Shown here: positions 34,921 to 47,276 of the stretch, piece after piece
Numbering within the stretch: position 1 is the stretch's first letter
Layout of the letters: each line of letters starts with the position of its first letter
Source: Plantago ovata
Lineage: Eukaryota; Streptophyta; Magnoliopsida; Lamiales; Plantaginaceae
NCBI GenBank assembly: GCA_028274465.1
Contig: CM051458.1
Span: 102,750,855 to 102,814,854 of the forward strand
DNA length: 64,000 nt
Direction of reading: 5' to 3'
Made by a program: the position numbers and the translations under genes
The notes under the pieces: model-generated
Database searches by the model: none
Told to the model about the DNA's origin: nothing
The model's input: the letters and a program-made list of their open reading frames with translations, nothing else

Positions 34921-36854
34921 TTTTCGTCTTGATACAAGGCTGGTGATGATGATCCAGAGTCGGTGCCAATGAATGCTGCATGCAAATGTTACAAGACGCA
35001 TTATTTTCTGATTCGTATATATACTGAAGTATGTTATCAAGAATTGAAGAATACCAGTTAGTCTATTTCTGGTGGAGTGCCAGATCATCCACCAAAAATC
35101 TATAGAATGCTAATCACAGTAACTACTCACGGACATACATAGCTCAAGCACACCTGAAAATTCAATTTAATATACAACATTTCTTACACAATTGAGTGCA
35201 CTACACCATTTTTTGATTCAAAAATTAAACCAAAACATGAGAAACCCCTGCAACTCTGAATATTTGAGACGCTTGAAGGGAAAACTCTGAATATTGGAGA
35301 CGCTTGAAGGGAAAGTGCATAAAACCACTAAGATTTGGTTTTGTTCTTTTTGAACAAAACTGAATTGAATTAATTCGTATTGAAATTAAAACAACTAAAC
35401 AAATCTGAGCTGAGTGATGAAATAAATTGTAATATAGAAAACAACTAAGGAATTTGAACCGAACTAAATGTATGTCACACGAAGAGAGTAGGGTCTTACC
35501 CTAGTCATTTTTATTGGCTAGGATCACTTTATCAGTTTATTCTTTCTCTAATATATACTTCCACTGTATCATTACGGTTGATATATTTTGACATTTTTCG
35601 ATCAATAATTTCCATTTTAACGGTCAATTAATCTTAAACTTTAATCATAAAATATTTAATGAAATTATATTATAAGAGTAAAATTCATCAATTTTTTATT
35701 GTCGGAAAGGAAACTGATAGGCTGGAATTTGTAAGTGTAAAATCGCATCTGGAAACCGATAACAAGGATCTTCATCTTTAAGCTTTGGTAGTTTGATGAG
35801 AAGGAAAATTGAGCAAGAAGATGCTGCTGACCATGGTTACTGACTCACTGCACTTTAAAGTTTTATCATGACATACACAAATTTAATTGTATATACAGAA
35901 GGCCATATATGCTCTACTGTCTTTTCTTCTAGAGTGGCTTTTTATTTAATTTTATGCAAAGCTGCTTCTTGCCTTGCCTTAGCTTGAAATGAAAGAAACA
36001 GATAAAATAAATAAGTGGACCAGCTTCCGTCAGATAGTATAAATCAAGAATTTGGTGGTATAGATATGTATAGAATAGACGTATAGCAAATTAGCAAATC
36101 CACCATGAGATTCCGTAGTCTTTACTTTTCTGAAACATAAAGCTACCCATAATTAAGATATTTGATCTCCTCTTTAATCATTGTTTAGAATCTTAATAAT
36201 GCATCAACTTAGTACTACTAAGTTATATCAATCTCCTAACCTAACAAAACAACACCCTTCTAAATGTTTGTATCCATCCTTTCACCATTCATAGAAAAAA
36301 AAATAGATTAGGTGAAGTCCATGGTTGGTAGCAATTCTGTTTGGTTATGCTATAATGTTCGAATTCGATTGATGTATAAGTGTATTTGTATAATATTTAG
36401 TTCCGTATATAAAATGATAATTATATGAGTTTTAACCAAGAACCGCGGCTAAGTTTGATTCAAATTTCATTAATATAGTAAATTTATAGTATTCATATGG
36501 TATCACCTCATGAATTTCAACATGTTATACTTTTTCCCATAAAACGGTTAAAAAAATTTATTGATAAAAAAAGAACACAAGCGATGCTAGTAGTTACAAA
36601 CATCACCTGCGTGAACACAACAACAATCTCCGATTCTCCATGACCAAATTGTTATTTACTTGATTTGTAGTATATCTTACAAATTATTACGGTAATATGT
36701 ATAGGTTTATCTGTCAGATATTATTAATCATTATTTGGCAGGCAAAATTTATCGAAGGAACACGAATATTTTGGAAGTAGATAGTAGTAGATACAAACAA
36801 TTAACCTATGTAAATTATTTAATTAGACTTTGCAATTTATGTGAAGATTTATTA
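34921..36854. other. AT-rich spacer with no supported gene
   Basis: Contains a short direct duplication (aaactctgaatattggagacgcttgaaggg, two copies at 35250-35310, quoted here only in part: gagacgcttgaaggg) and a patch near 35340-35480 resembling the ctgaactgaa-rich MITE family. No protein or RNA gene was recognised. Confidence 0.5.
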
Positions 36855-37037
36855 GGCTCTGTTCTTTTCGTCTGAAAAAGTTTGAACTGAACTGAACTGA
36901 TTTGAACTGAATGGATCTGAACTGAACTGAACTTATTTGTAGTTCAAAATACTATTAGCCAAATTTGAATTGAACTGAACTGAATGGATCTGAACTGAAT
37001 TTATTTTCATCAATTTTCAGATGAAAATAACAGAGTC
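36855..37037. mobile_element. Tourist-like MITE (copy B)
   Basis: A 183-bp relative of the element at 19544. Left end ggctctgttcttttcgtctg; right end (reverse complement) gactctgttattttcatctg. A 3-bp TTA flanks both sides (36852-36854 and 37038-37040). The interior carries repeated gaactgaactgaa and gaatggatctgaact blocks, which explain the greater length than copy A. Confidence 0.82.
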
Positions 37038-37040
37038 TTA

Positions 37041-38392
37041 ATTAATAGGCATTATTATTAGGCAGACAGGCATGTAAAAATGATATGCCTTCAGGTCCGT
37101 TGACCGATTTGTGTGATTTGGAAGCATTCTTCTCATGGATCAAGTCCTTCGATGACGGACTTATTCGGTTTTTAGAAGATCGACCGTGTAATTGTTTATT
37201 TAAAGTGACGCACCAAATACTGAAATTACAAATTAGTGGCCCGGACGAGAATGGAAGGGAAAAGGTAGTGTAACACTGTAACTGTGTAACCGTAAGTGAC
37301 CTACTGCACTAATTTCCGATCCAGTCATCTTATAATATTTATCTTAAAATTTAGTATCAATTACACTTATTCTTATGAAATCATTTGCAAACACCACGTC
37401 CATTTAATCATTTCGCAATAATATGAAATTTTACATGTTGAAGTGAACTATGATTCAACAATATTAAAAACGATCAACTAATGAAAAATGAAAACGAAGC
37501 AGTTGAGAAACGAACAAACAGTTTTACGTGGTTTGGTCAGAATGGTCTACGTTCACATAAAAATAATCAAGAGTATCAAGAGTATCAAGAGTCTTATTGC
37601 TAGCTTTGAGTGGCAAGGTACAAGGCAACAAAGACATATTTACATAGAATCCCCAAAAACAACTACCAACCCTAACTTCACTAATCAAAACTGATTACAT
37701 AGAAATATGAAAGAAGTTGTGGAATAGATTGGGCAAAAGTAACTCATCGTCCATCTAACACATCGGCATCACCAATTTATAGTCTGGATCAATGAATAAC
37801 CGTTGCTGGTAAGGAGAAGCAGCTAGAAGCATTTCTTAAGGAACAACCGCTTTTTAACCACTTACTAAAAGCAAATTTGACCCTGGGTGTTCATATATCC
37901 AGATCAAATCTTAGGAGTCCAAATGTTTGACTTTCTGTTTTTAGCTATTTGACCCACATAACATAGGCTTGTAAATGGGTTGGGTTGGGCCAAACCGACC
38001 CAAATCCGGTTAATAGCTGAACGCATAGTATACCCACAACTAGAAGACCCAAACCCACAATGTTGACATGAACCCAATCCGGGTGCAAAGTACAACCCGG
38101 ACAGAAAAGTGACCAAATTTGGGTTCTCGAATCAATTCGTCTGTATGCTAGTCTGACCCGGTCCGACCGAATCTCCGATATGCGCAGTTTTGTGACCCGA
38201 ACTTGGGCAAAATGTCCCGTCCAACCAATTTTCTGGCTTACCCAAATGTGCTCCCAAAAAATGATCAAGATTAGTCTCTAACTCTCTATTTATAGATCTC
38301 TAAAAAGTAGTGCAGTTGGTGATTTTAATTTATTTTTTATATTTTTATTTTTTAAGTTATTATCGTTTTTAGCCGTATGAGTATAAAAAAAT
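37041..38392. other. Spacer with no supported gene
   Basis: A 62-codon frame at 37085-37273 and minus-strand frames at 37904-38268 have no recognisable motif. The latter fall in a stretch rich in ggttgggttgggcc and aaacccg motifs, typical of old repetitive DNA in plants. Confidence 0.45.
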
Positions 38393-38871
38393 CTATGTTT
38401 AAGATCTCGCCGGGTTAACCGGGTTTCGGTGCCCTTCGCGGGACGAAACCACAAAAACTCGGGAAAATCTCAGAACCCGGGATTTTTCCGAGTTTTTGAC
38501 CGGTTAAACCGGGTCAACCCGGGTTTTTTAATTTTAAAAAAAAAAAAAATTGTTTGAACCTTAAACTTGTTTGTTTAGATCATTGTAATGTTTGAAGTTT
38601 GAACTTGTTTGTTTGGTTTGGATCATTGTAATGTTCTAATGATGTACTACTATGAGTCTATGACTTTATTTTAGTTTCTATAAATTTATATGATATTTAT
38701 GTTTAAATTTTCAATGTCATTTGTTGATAAATAATTAAATATGTATAGTATTTATTATATATAATTTTACATATTTTTTATATGCTCCGAGACAAATGTC
38801 CGAGATGACCCGGGTCGATCCTTCTCAGGAGGCCGTCCGAGATGGCCTCCGAGACGAGATCTTAAACATAG
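38393..38871. mobile_element. Small DNA transposon-like element with 17-bp perfect inverted ends
   Basis: The left end ctatgtttaagatctcg (38393-38409) is exactly inverted at 38855-38871. The immediately flanking 7 bp are aaaaaat on both sides (38386-38392 and 38872-38878), which may be a target duplication, though the sequence is low-complexity. The ends are GC-rich, with repeated cgggttaaccggg and gatggcctccgag motifs; the middle is AT-rich. It has no coding capacity. Superfamily is uncertain (hAT-like if the duplication is really 8 bp). Confidence 0.7.
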
Positions 38872-39309
38872 AAAAAATTAAAGAAGCATAAAAAGGAAAA
38901 GAAAAAATGAAAGGTTGTGGCAGCTCCACAATAAAATAAATTTAAAAAAAAAAAGAAAAAAAAACTCACAAACCCACGCCGAGGGCTCGGCGTGCTCCAG
39001 GAACGGCGTCGTGCGCCAATGGAGGTGACATATGGGATTCATTCCACCAACTGCTAGATGTACTTAAACATTGACACATCATTGTTCTCAAATTATGATT
39101 AACATCCTAACATTGACACTAATCAGTAGAGCATGCTTAAACATCTAACATGACACTAGCCATTCATCAATTGTCAATAAAATCATCACATTTTCTAACT
39201 AAATTTATACACATCCAAATGAAATCACAGTCACACAGTTACACTATTACACTATTACACATCCATTAGGGATGCCATTTCAAGTGGTCAAAATCTGAGT
39301 CGTTTATCA

Positions 39310-39603
39310 AGTTCTTAATTCTATGGCTCCTAAAGATTCCTATGTCTGTAAGAAATGTTTAAAACATGTTCTTATCTTTTCATTTTAAGAAGGGAGAGAA
39401 TACATTGGTGCCCCTAATAGAAAAATTAACAGTGTTAAAGTTTGTGCAAATTGAAAATTTTGTTGAAAGGTGTATGTGGAATTTGGAATAAAATAAAAGT
39501 TTCAGTGCAAAATCAAATTTAATCCAAATGATTTGGCGTGAAATAAATTTTTTCCTAATAAATTTGCACGGTCCAATCTCCAGGGTCGATTTTAGGGGCT
39601 AAA
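39310..39603. repeat. 290-bp dispersed repeat, copy 1 (other copy at 54240-54536)
   Basis: From caagttcttaat through aatacattggtgcccctaat, aaagtttgtgcaaattgaaa, gttgaaaggtgtatgtg and taaatttgcacggtccaatc to taggggctaaaatt, this block matches 54240-54536 in direct orientation, with scattered substitutions. It lies next to an F-box fragment in both places, but on opposite sides. Confidence 0.9.
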
Positions 39604-40097
39604 ATTTATTGAGATAAGGGACTCAATGAAGAGTCCTCCAGTATAGAGATCTTTTATCCATCCATTTATAGCTATGGTACTCCAAGTGTTCATTTCAAAC
39701 CGATACCTAGTAGCAACACCCAAAACAACACCAGACCAATCACCCTCCGCATCAATACAATTTACTCTTCTTCGTTTGTAAAACACAAAGGCTGGTTGAT
39801 AACCAACCAATTAGTTGTATCAATATCGTACGGAGTCCAAGATTCTGGTGATTTATATGACTTCAAAACCCATATACGAGTAAACCCGGGAAGATTGAGA
39901 CGGGTCATTAATGATAGGCACCCATCCATGATTTCCATACTATAAAACATAACCGTATCAACACGCTCATCGGGATCAAGAGGTCCTGCAATCTCCCAAG
40001 TCGCATAGTCCAGTAGACTGATAGCGATGATACGATATGGAAAACCCGTTTCCAGGTTAGCAGGGGAAACCATGCTATGGCAACAGAATAGCAACAC
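39592..40097 (-). pseudogene. F-box protein C-terminal fragment (FBA-type domain), frameshifted
   Basis: Minus-strand coding remnant of the plant F-box-associated domain family, whose members recruit substrates to SCF ubiquitin ligases. Recognisable pieces are TRIWVLKSYKSPESWTPYDI, NWLVINQPLCFTNEEE and a C-terminal YTGGLFIESLISINFSP before a stop at 39592. The frame changes near 39765-39810, just after NEEE, and there is no N-terminal F-box before 40097. It is therefore a 5'-truncated, frameshifted copy, closely related to the fragment at 53607-53969. Confidence 0.75.
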
Positions 40098-40156
40098 TAT
40101 AGCAACACTTCAATGCAGTACATTAAAAATTTCCTGGAGTAGTCATCCAAAGTTCA

Positions 40157-40330
40157 ATGAGATAAGAGACTCAATAAATGGTCCTCCAGTATAGAGCTTT
40201 TGACCCATCCATTTATGGACATTGTGCCTCAATAAATACATCCATGAGACAGTAATCTGGTCGCCCTATGAGAGCAGCTGGAAGTCTCAGCAAGATCTCA
40301 TGATCAACACTTGAGGGAGAATATCTCGAC
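40157..40330 (-). pseudogene. Third, shorter F-box-tail fragment
   Basis: The stretch tcaatgagataagagactca at 40157, followed by cctccagtatagagct and atccatttatgg, repeats the 3' end of the F-box fragment at 39604-39670 with differences. It continues into a partly coding-like segment to about 40330. It is too short and diverged to encode anything. Confidence 0.5.
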
Positions 40331-40450
40331 CAACCTCCATCACGCTCTTCCCTACACACATTAACAATAGTTAATCAATAATCAATAAATATACAACTTG
40401 CTGATGGATCAATGAAGAGACCTCTTGGTATGGTGGACACGGTCCCGGTG

Positions 40451-41354
40451 ATTAGATTAATAAATAAGCGAGCCAAATAACATTGATGATATCTTGTTTG
40501 AATAATTATTAAAATACATAATTCAAGATCCTCAATTGGTAACGCGCATGCCGTTTAATATGTTCCAATTAAATTCCTCTCGTCTTGGTGCGCCATAATG
40601 CAACATTTACATTTTAGGGGTGATGGTCGTCGTGGGTGTGATGGTGAAGTCGTCAAAAGAATAAATGTTCAGAAGATTGTCGTGAGACCGAGGTCAACTG
40701 GAAGACTGAGATTTTATTTATTTATTTTACTTTTTTTTTAACGGGTCTTATGAGTTTTACATATTCACCCCGACTCCTACTCTCTCACCCATCAAATGTA
40801 AACTACCGTCCAAAATAAAATCCAATATAATTAGAAGGGTAATAAGCGATATCTATATGGTGATGAACCCAGTGATCATCACCCTCTCTGTGTACATACG
40901 TAACCACCGCTTTATAGGCCTCATCTGCCTCACAAAAACCTAAACCCACCTGTTTTTGCAATTTTGACTTCCCCTTTGACAGTAATCTGGATAGCCCTAC
41001 GAAAGTAGCTGGAAGTCTACATGCATTTACAACAATTAATCAATAAATACACTGGTGTTTAGATTAATAAATAAACAGGCCAAATAACATTGATGGGATC
41101 TTGTTTAAATAATTATTAAAATTCAATACATAATTCAAAACCCTCAATTGGTAACACGCATGTTGTTTAATATGTTTCAATTAAATTCCTCTCGTGCGGT
41201 GCGCCATAACACAATATTTATATTTCATAGGTGGTGGTCATGTGATGGTCGTCGTGGGTTTTGATGGTGAAGTCGTCAAAAGAATAAAAGTTCAGAAGAT
41301 TGTTGTGAGATCGAGGTCGACTGGAAGATTGAGATTTTATTTTTATTTATTTTT
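40451..41354. repeat. Direct duplication, about 300-bp units 606 bp apart
   Basis: 40451-40728 (ttagattaataaataagcg ... ggaagactgagattttattt) matches 41057-41354 with moderate divergence. A shorter matching stretch (cagtaatctgg, then agcagctggaagtct or agtagctggaagtct) precedes each copy, near 40253 and 40981. The reading frame at 41194-41508 lies in the second copy and has no recognisable similarity. Confidence 0.85.
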
Positions 41355-41484
41355 TATTTTATTTTTTGTAAGGGGTCTTATGGGTTTAACCGGTAGGACC
41401 CGTACCCTCAATGTTACCCGAAGTTTATTTTTTCGGGTTGGGTTCCCGTTTAGAAGCCTAACATTACAAATAAGTGCTAAATAT

Positions 41485-41630
41485 ATATATTCCTTGCATT
41501 CCCTCTAAAAATTTCTGTTTCACTTTATCACAATAATTTTATAAAAATAATTAAACATAGAAAAAGATTGAGAAATTTTATACGGATGATGAGTAAATAT
41601 GAAACTTTAGAGGGAACGGAGGGAGTAGTT
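41485..41630. mobile_element. Degraded Stowaway-like MITE
   Basis: The right end, on the reverse strand, reads tactccctccgttccctcta. The left end (ttccttgcattccctctaaa) is a decayed version of it. The roughly 145-bp size and TA-rich borders fit Stowaway. Confidence 0.65.
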
Positions 41631-42339
41631 GGTACGAGAAATCAGTTATCAAAATGTTATAAACATAAACCGACACTCCAGTCATGCACATGCTCAGTGA
41701 AAATTTACATTCGAGTTTGAGCCATCTTTTTATAGCCGAGCTCGACTTATTGGCTCGAACGAGTTAGAGTCAAGTTTTAACCGAGTCCGAACCAAATAAT
41801 CTAGCTAGTAATCACACGAATCGTCATCAAACCTAAAATAATATTGGTATGTGTGATACGTTTTGAGCCTTGCTTACCCCTATTGAATATCAAAAGGATA
41901 AATTGTAATCCTTAATAAAATGAATTTGAAAAGAGGCTCAGAATCGAATTTAATTTAAAAATGCTTACCTAGCGGGCAGAGTCCTTCAATAATCATTGTG
42001 GAAATAATTACCCAGAAGTACTATTTTAGTTGACCTAGTTCAATGGAATATTTGTATTGAAAAACAAAATGAGAATATTTCTGCACTAAAAACAAGAAGA
42101 GGGGTAAATAAAGGTTAGAATATTACCGGCAAGGAGTAAAATGCAATTAGCTTCAATTCTTCACCTTTAGCAAATGTGCACCCCACATTTTCGATTAAAT
42201 GATCATCCACAACCGTTTCTCTCTCTCACACACACAAACACGTAATCACACAGAGACAAAAAGAAAGCAAAGTAGCAGCAGTAAAAAAACAGAGTAGCAG
42301 TTAGCAAAACCGATTCACAGCACATCAAGCAGCTACTGG

Positions 42340-42644
42340 TGAGAACGACTCTTCTCCTTCTTCTCGAATAACTTAATCAATCCCCCAATTCGTCAACTCG
42401 AAAGCTTCATCTCACCAAATTACCTAAACACAAACAAACCCACCAACAGCAAGCAACTAATCTCTGTTTTCTTTTCTTTCTTTATTTTTTTCTGTTAACA
42501 CGAAATATATAAACATGGTGTTCTTACCTATTCTTTCCCATTACGTACATTTCTTCACAATCTTCCATTCCCTTTTCTTGCTCAACACTTCAATTTCGTA
42601 CCTGCATTTATACTCTTGTTGCCTCCTTGTTCGTTTTTCATGCA
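42340..42644 (+). other. Probable intron in the 5' UTR of the TBL gene
   Basis: A good donor (ctactg|gtgagaac) near 42340 and a good acceptor (ttcatgcag|ctctcac) at 42644 bracket a T-rich stretch. Removing it also removes ATGs at 42515 and 42616, so the ATG at 42697 becomes the first in the mRNA. This is inferred from splice-site consensus only. Confidence 0.5.
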
Positions 42645-42696
42645 GCTCTCACTCCGCCGTAAATTCTCCCCTGTTCTGTTCTCATCAGCATCGTCG

Positions 42697-45131
42697 ATGA
42701 AGCCCTCTGCGTCTGCTGCCGCCCGAAAGGGCGGCAACCTGTCTGTGTTCGTGGTCGTTTTTTCGATCTTTCTGTTCGGTTGTTTCATGTACAATGAGGA
42801 TGTGAAGTCGATTGCAGAGTTTCCGTTTTCGAGGCCAGGTAGGTTTCAAGAAAAGGAATCGTCGGAGTCAACGACGGTTTCCGTTGTGTTGAATGCGAGG
42901 ACGGTTGTGGATACGGAAGTGGTTGGGGGTGAGAGTACTACTGTTAGTTCGGTGGTTCCGAAAGAGGATGAGAAAATTGAAATGCCGGTAGAGGAAGAAG
43001 ATGATGAGGGGATCGAAATTCCACCGGAAGAGTGCGATTTGTTTACGGGGAACTGGGTGTATGATAATTCGACTCATCCGTTGTATAGAGAGGAGCAATG
43101 TGAGTTCCTGACTGCGCAGGTTACTTGTATGAGGAATGGGAGGAAGGATGATTTGTATCAGGGTTGGAAATGGCAGCCCAGAGACTGTTCTTTGCCCAAG
43201 TAAGTGAATTTTAGTTGCGAATTTTGAGAATTAATGGGCAAAATTTTCAATTGCTCTGTTTTTTTTTATAACTGCTCTGTTTCTGTATTAGTTTAGTAAC
43301 TGCTCTGTTTTCGTATTAGTTCAATTTTCATAATCCTCTGTTTCTTCTTTAAAACTCTGTGTTTTACCAGTTGCTCTGTTTTTGTAAGGTGAATTGAGTG
43401 TTGTTTTTTGGATAAATTTGGAAGGTTTAAGCCGAGACTGTTGATGGAGAAGCTGAGGAACAAGAGGCTTATGTTTGTTGGGGACTCGTTGAACCGGAAC
43501 ACGTGGGAATCGATGATTTGCTTGGTACAATCAGTAGCACCTCCAGGCAGGAAGAGCTTGGTCAAGAATGGATCTCTATCTGTGTTCACAATTGAGGTTA
43601 ATACGAATCTCCTTTCAATGCTAATCATTAGTGTTGAACACATAATCTCTTTTAAGCTTATGTCACATTATGAGCTGCTACTTTAAGTTACTTTATCATT
43701 TTTCTCATTATGATTTGGTACTTTAAGTTACTTTTTTTGCTAGTTAATGTTTGCTCAGTCTATAAAACCAGTGTTGAAGAAGATCCTTTTAGTGTTGCTT
43801 TACTTTGTCAACAAACATTCTGCAATTAGCCTAATTTATTCGTGGGTGAGCATGTCTGTTTCTTTTGCTTGGACAATTTTGGATAAATTAGTGGGTGAGC
43901 ATGTTGCTTAAGTTACAAGTACCTAAAAGTCTAACAATACCTATATTATTGTTACAGATCAACCACTTTTCACCTGTACTAACTAACAATGATAATTAAC
44001 CAATATTGTAGACTAGAGTCACTAGACACAAACAATCAATGGCAGGTGAATTAGGCAACTTGGGAAATGATCAATATTGACTTGGTATTTATGCTGCTGA
44101 TTGTTAATTGAGGTGAATTTTGCAGGATTACAATGCTACGATAGAGTTCTATTGGGCTCCATTTCTGGTGGAATCAAACTCAGATGATCCACTAATGCAC
44201 AGCATTTTGAACCGGATCATCATGCCGGAATCAATCAAGAAGCATGGCAAGAACTGGAAGAATGTTGATTATCTCATTTTCAACACTTACATCTGGTGGA
44301 TGAACACTTTTGCCATGAAAGTTCTGTATGTATACCAAACCGGATCATACCATTTTGTGTTACGGTTTATGAAGTGATTAGTAGATTAACGCGTAAATGC
44401 AATGTTTTTGGGGCTGATGGAACAGGCGAGGATCGTTCGACAAGGGTGCAACCGAGTATGATGAGGTTGAGAGACCAGTGGCTTATGGGAGAGTGATGAG
44501 GACCTGGGCTAAGTGGGTTAACAAAAATGTGGATCCTAAAAGAACCCAAGTCTTTTTCATGAGCATGTCTCCTCTTCACATCAAGTAAGGCTCAATCAAG
44601 TCTGTTTTTTTCCTTAGCTTTGAAGCTAACACTATTCATCACTTCTCTTTTGTATGGCTTGTGTTGTAAGGGAACTTATCTTCACTACATAGTTGATAGT
44701 TGGCCTTATAAGGTTACATTTGCTACATTCCTTTTAAAACATTTTCGTGTCGTAAACGTTAGACCGTGTAAATACTTGACAGGAGCTTGGATTGGGACAA
44801 CCCTGATGGCATAAAATGTGCAAAGGAAACAACACCAATACTCAACACATCAATGCCACTAAATGTAGGTACAGACAGAAGGCTCTTCACAGTGGCAGCT
44901 AATGTGACAAGCCACATGAAAGTGCCTGTCCATTTTCTCAACATAACAACACTCTCCGAGTACAGAAAGGATGCACATACATCGGTCCATACCATCCGCC
45001 AGGGTAAAATGCTGACACCGGAGCAGCAGGCTGATCCTAACACGTACGCAGATTGCATCCACTGGTGCCTACCTGGACTGCCTGACACATGGAATGAGTT
45101 CTTGTACACTCGTATAATGGCTCGTTCCTGA
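42697..45131 (+). CDS. Trichome birefringence-like (TBL/DUF231) O-acetyltransferase, 5 exons
   Basis: TBL proteins are Golgi type-II membrane enzymes that O-acetylate wall polysaccharides such as xylan. Exons 42697-43199, 43425-43596, 44126-44325, 44426-44584 and 44783-45131 (all GT-AG) give 460 aa. A short basic N-terminus is followed by a membrane anchor ([16 protein letters not shown], about 15-30) and an acidic linker. The TBL domain starts with [18 protein letters not shown], the catalytic GDS is at 187-189 ([13 protein letters not shown]), and the partner DCIH is at 435-438 ([18 protein letters not shown]). The ATG at 42697 (MKPSAS) is preferred over the in-frame ATG at 42616 because of the probable 5'-UTR intron. 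The sequence looks like the xylan-acetylating TBL29/TBL33 branch, but the member is not certain. No lesions seen. Confidence 0.94.
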
Positions 45132-46509
45132 CCTAAACGGACAACTGGGATTCGAATTCTTGGCTAGAACTGGCCATGGGGTGTACTAATGAATTTCACC
45201 TCAGATTTTGTCTGTTGTGTTGTTAATAGTGGAAATTTCAATTTTTGATTCATGTGTAGAATTTACAAATCATGATTTTTATAAGGGGATTCTTGTTTAC
45301 TGAGTTGATGATATTGATCTAATATAGCCCCCGATTCTCATATGTGATTGGTCAGAAGTTCAACATTAGAAACCATATGTTGAGACCATACTTGTAAAAA
45401 TGAACTTGTCTGAAAGACAATAATTTGGAAAAAAAAATGTATTGATGTAAGTGTATCAAGTTTAATTTTGCTCATGATAAATAATCTGATTTCTGTACCA
45501 TTAATTCCAGTGATTTATTAAAGGCTCTTTATGCAATGGAAGTGGGTTTTTAAACTGATGCTCAAATCAAACTGCAGAGAGGCTAACTAACAGCTCGAAA
45601 CTCATTTGAATAACACACTGAGAACGGGAAATTTCGGCCGGGTCAATAGTTCAATCGCCAATATTTAGTATTGCAAATTAAGTGGGGTAATGTTTGACAT
45701 GGACTCTGTAGAGGTGTGATGTGTGATTTATACTGATAACGTGGCAACCGATTATTTCAATAGGAACGATAACGATAATTTGATTGGGTCTAGTTCAATC
45801 GTCAATCTCTCTTGTTGAAAGTAAGTACATATGGATTAAAAAGGATGTGATAAGGTGCGGTGTTAGTGATGGTGTGAAATTTTGGACTAACCACACAAAA
45901 CCTACATGGAATCATTAGAACATAGAGGGGTTCTATAGCTTTGCAAATAATGAAGTAGATTGAAGAAGTTTAAGTATCTTATGTTTATAGAGAAGCTAAT
46001 GAATAAGATTACTTAATGACTAGCATACAACTTCTGCTGCAATTTGGATTAGTAAAACTAGTTTTTAATGTTTTATTTTACAACTTTCACGGTAATTTTT
46101 TTTTTAAAAAGTAGATAATCGTTGAAAACTGATAAATAAGTAATGATGATTATGCATACTTTAAGCAATTCGGTATTCTTTTTTAACTAAAAACAAGTGT
46201 TTCAATTAAATTTACCGAGCACTACAACTTGTATTTATGTAATTTTAAACTTCTTCTAAACTTAAATATCAAACACCCATAAATTTTTATTAAAATCAAA
46301 ATTTTAACTTATAGCAAAACAATGCCAAAAGTAGTTCCTAGTGTATAGTTTCAAATGCTTTTAAAAACAGTGTTTGGACTGATTTTACTAAAAGCTTTAA
46401 AAAGTTAACTTTAAACAAAAAAATTATTAGTTTTTGATATTTTAGTTGAGAACTCAAAATTATAAAATTAGAATTTGTAATGTTTGCTAAATATTAAAGC
46501 ACACAGTGA
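45132..46509. other. Spacer; TBL 3' UTR at the left, otherwise nothing recognised
   Basis: No coding frame above 60 codons with similarity. The sequence becomes strongly AT-rich towards the MITE pair at 46510. Confidence 0.55.
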
Positions 46510-46783
46510 GTGTTTGCAAATGTTATAAAAAATTGATTTTGTACTTTTGGAGTAGAGAAGCTGACTTTTTAGTGTTTGGTTTGCCCGCTTATGCTGTAAA
46601 TTCTCCTAAAGAAAAGCATGTAATTGTCAAAAGTTGGTAAGTAACCAAATGATACTTTTGTCTTCTAAATCTACTTTTTTTTAATCAAAATTTCAAAAAA
46701 CTTCGACTTTTGGTTAAAATCATCTTTATTCAATTAGTAGCAGAATCAAGATAAATATAGAATTCAAAAGCATTCGCAAACAC
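46510..46783. mobile_element. MITE-like element with gtgtttgcaaatg ends (copy 1)
   Basis: gtgtttgcaaatg at 46510 is mirrored by cattcgcaaacac at 46771-46783 (one mismatch). The interior is non-coding and AT-rich. No convincing target duplication was found. Confidence 0.6.
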
Positions 46784-46876
46784 TACTCAAAAAGAAATAC
46801 TAACTTATTAATTAAAGTATTTAGAAGCATCCATTTAATTGATTCTACACCTATGACGGTTACTTCTTTTTAGTTC

Positions 46877-47245
46877 GTGTTTGCAAATGATTTTAGGAGG
46901 TACTTTATGCCTACTTTTGATATAAGTTAAAAAAATTAATTTTAATCAAAACTGGTGGGTGTTTGATATTTTATTCTAAAATCAATTTAAAATCACATAA
47001 GTAGAAGGTAGAATCTATAGTGTGTGGTAAAATAAATTAAAGTACTTATTTTAATTTAAAAAGAGTTACGAATTGCTAAAAGCAGGCAGAAGCATCAAAA
47101 GCATCAATTTACATGCTTCTCAGCTTCTGGCGGTTACCTGCTTTTTCCGGAAGAAGTTGCAACAGAAGTTGTAAAATAAAACACTGAAAAACTACTTTTA
47201 CTAATTCAAAATCACAATAGTGATTTTCTAAGCATTTGCAAACAC
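46877..47245. mobile_element. MITE-like element with gtgtttgcaaatg ends (copy 2)
   Basis: gtgtttgcaaatg at 46877-46889 is perfectly inverted at 47233-47245. It carries an internal poly-purine stretch and has no reading frame. With the neighbour at 46510 it forms a pair separated by about 90 bp. Confidence 0.62.
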
Positions 47246-47276
47246 TCACTTAATTGATTCTATGCTTCTGACGGTT

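Noticed and set aside
37085..37273. 62-codon frame MPSGPLTDLCDLEAFF...
   Set aside because: No recognisable domain, no promoter or splice context, and it lies in repeat-rich spacer.
42515..42700. 61-codon ATG frame upstream of TBL
   Set aside because: It lies in the probable 5'-UTR intron and overlaps the real start in another frame.
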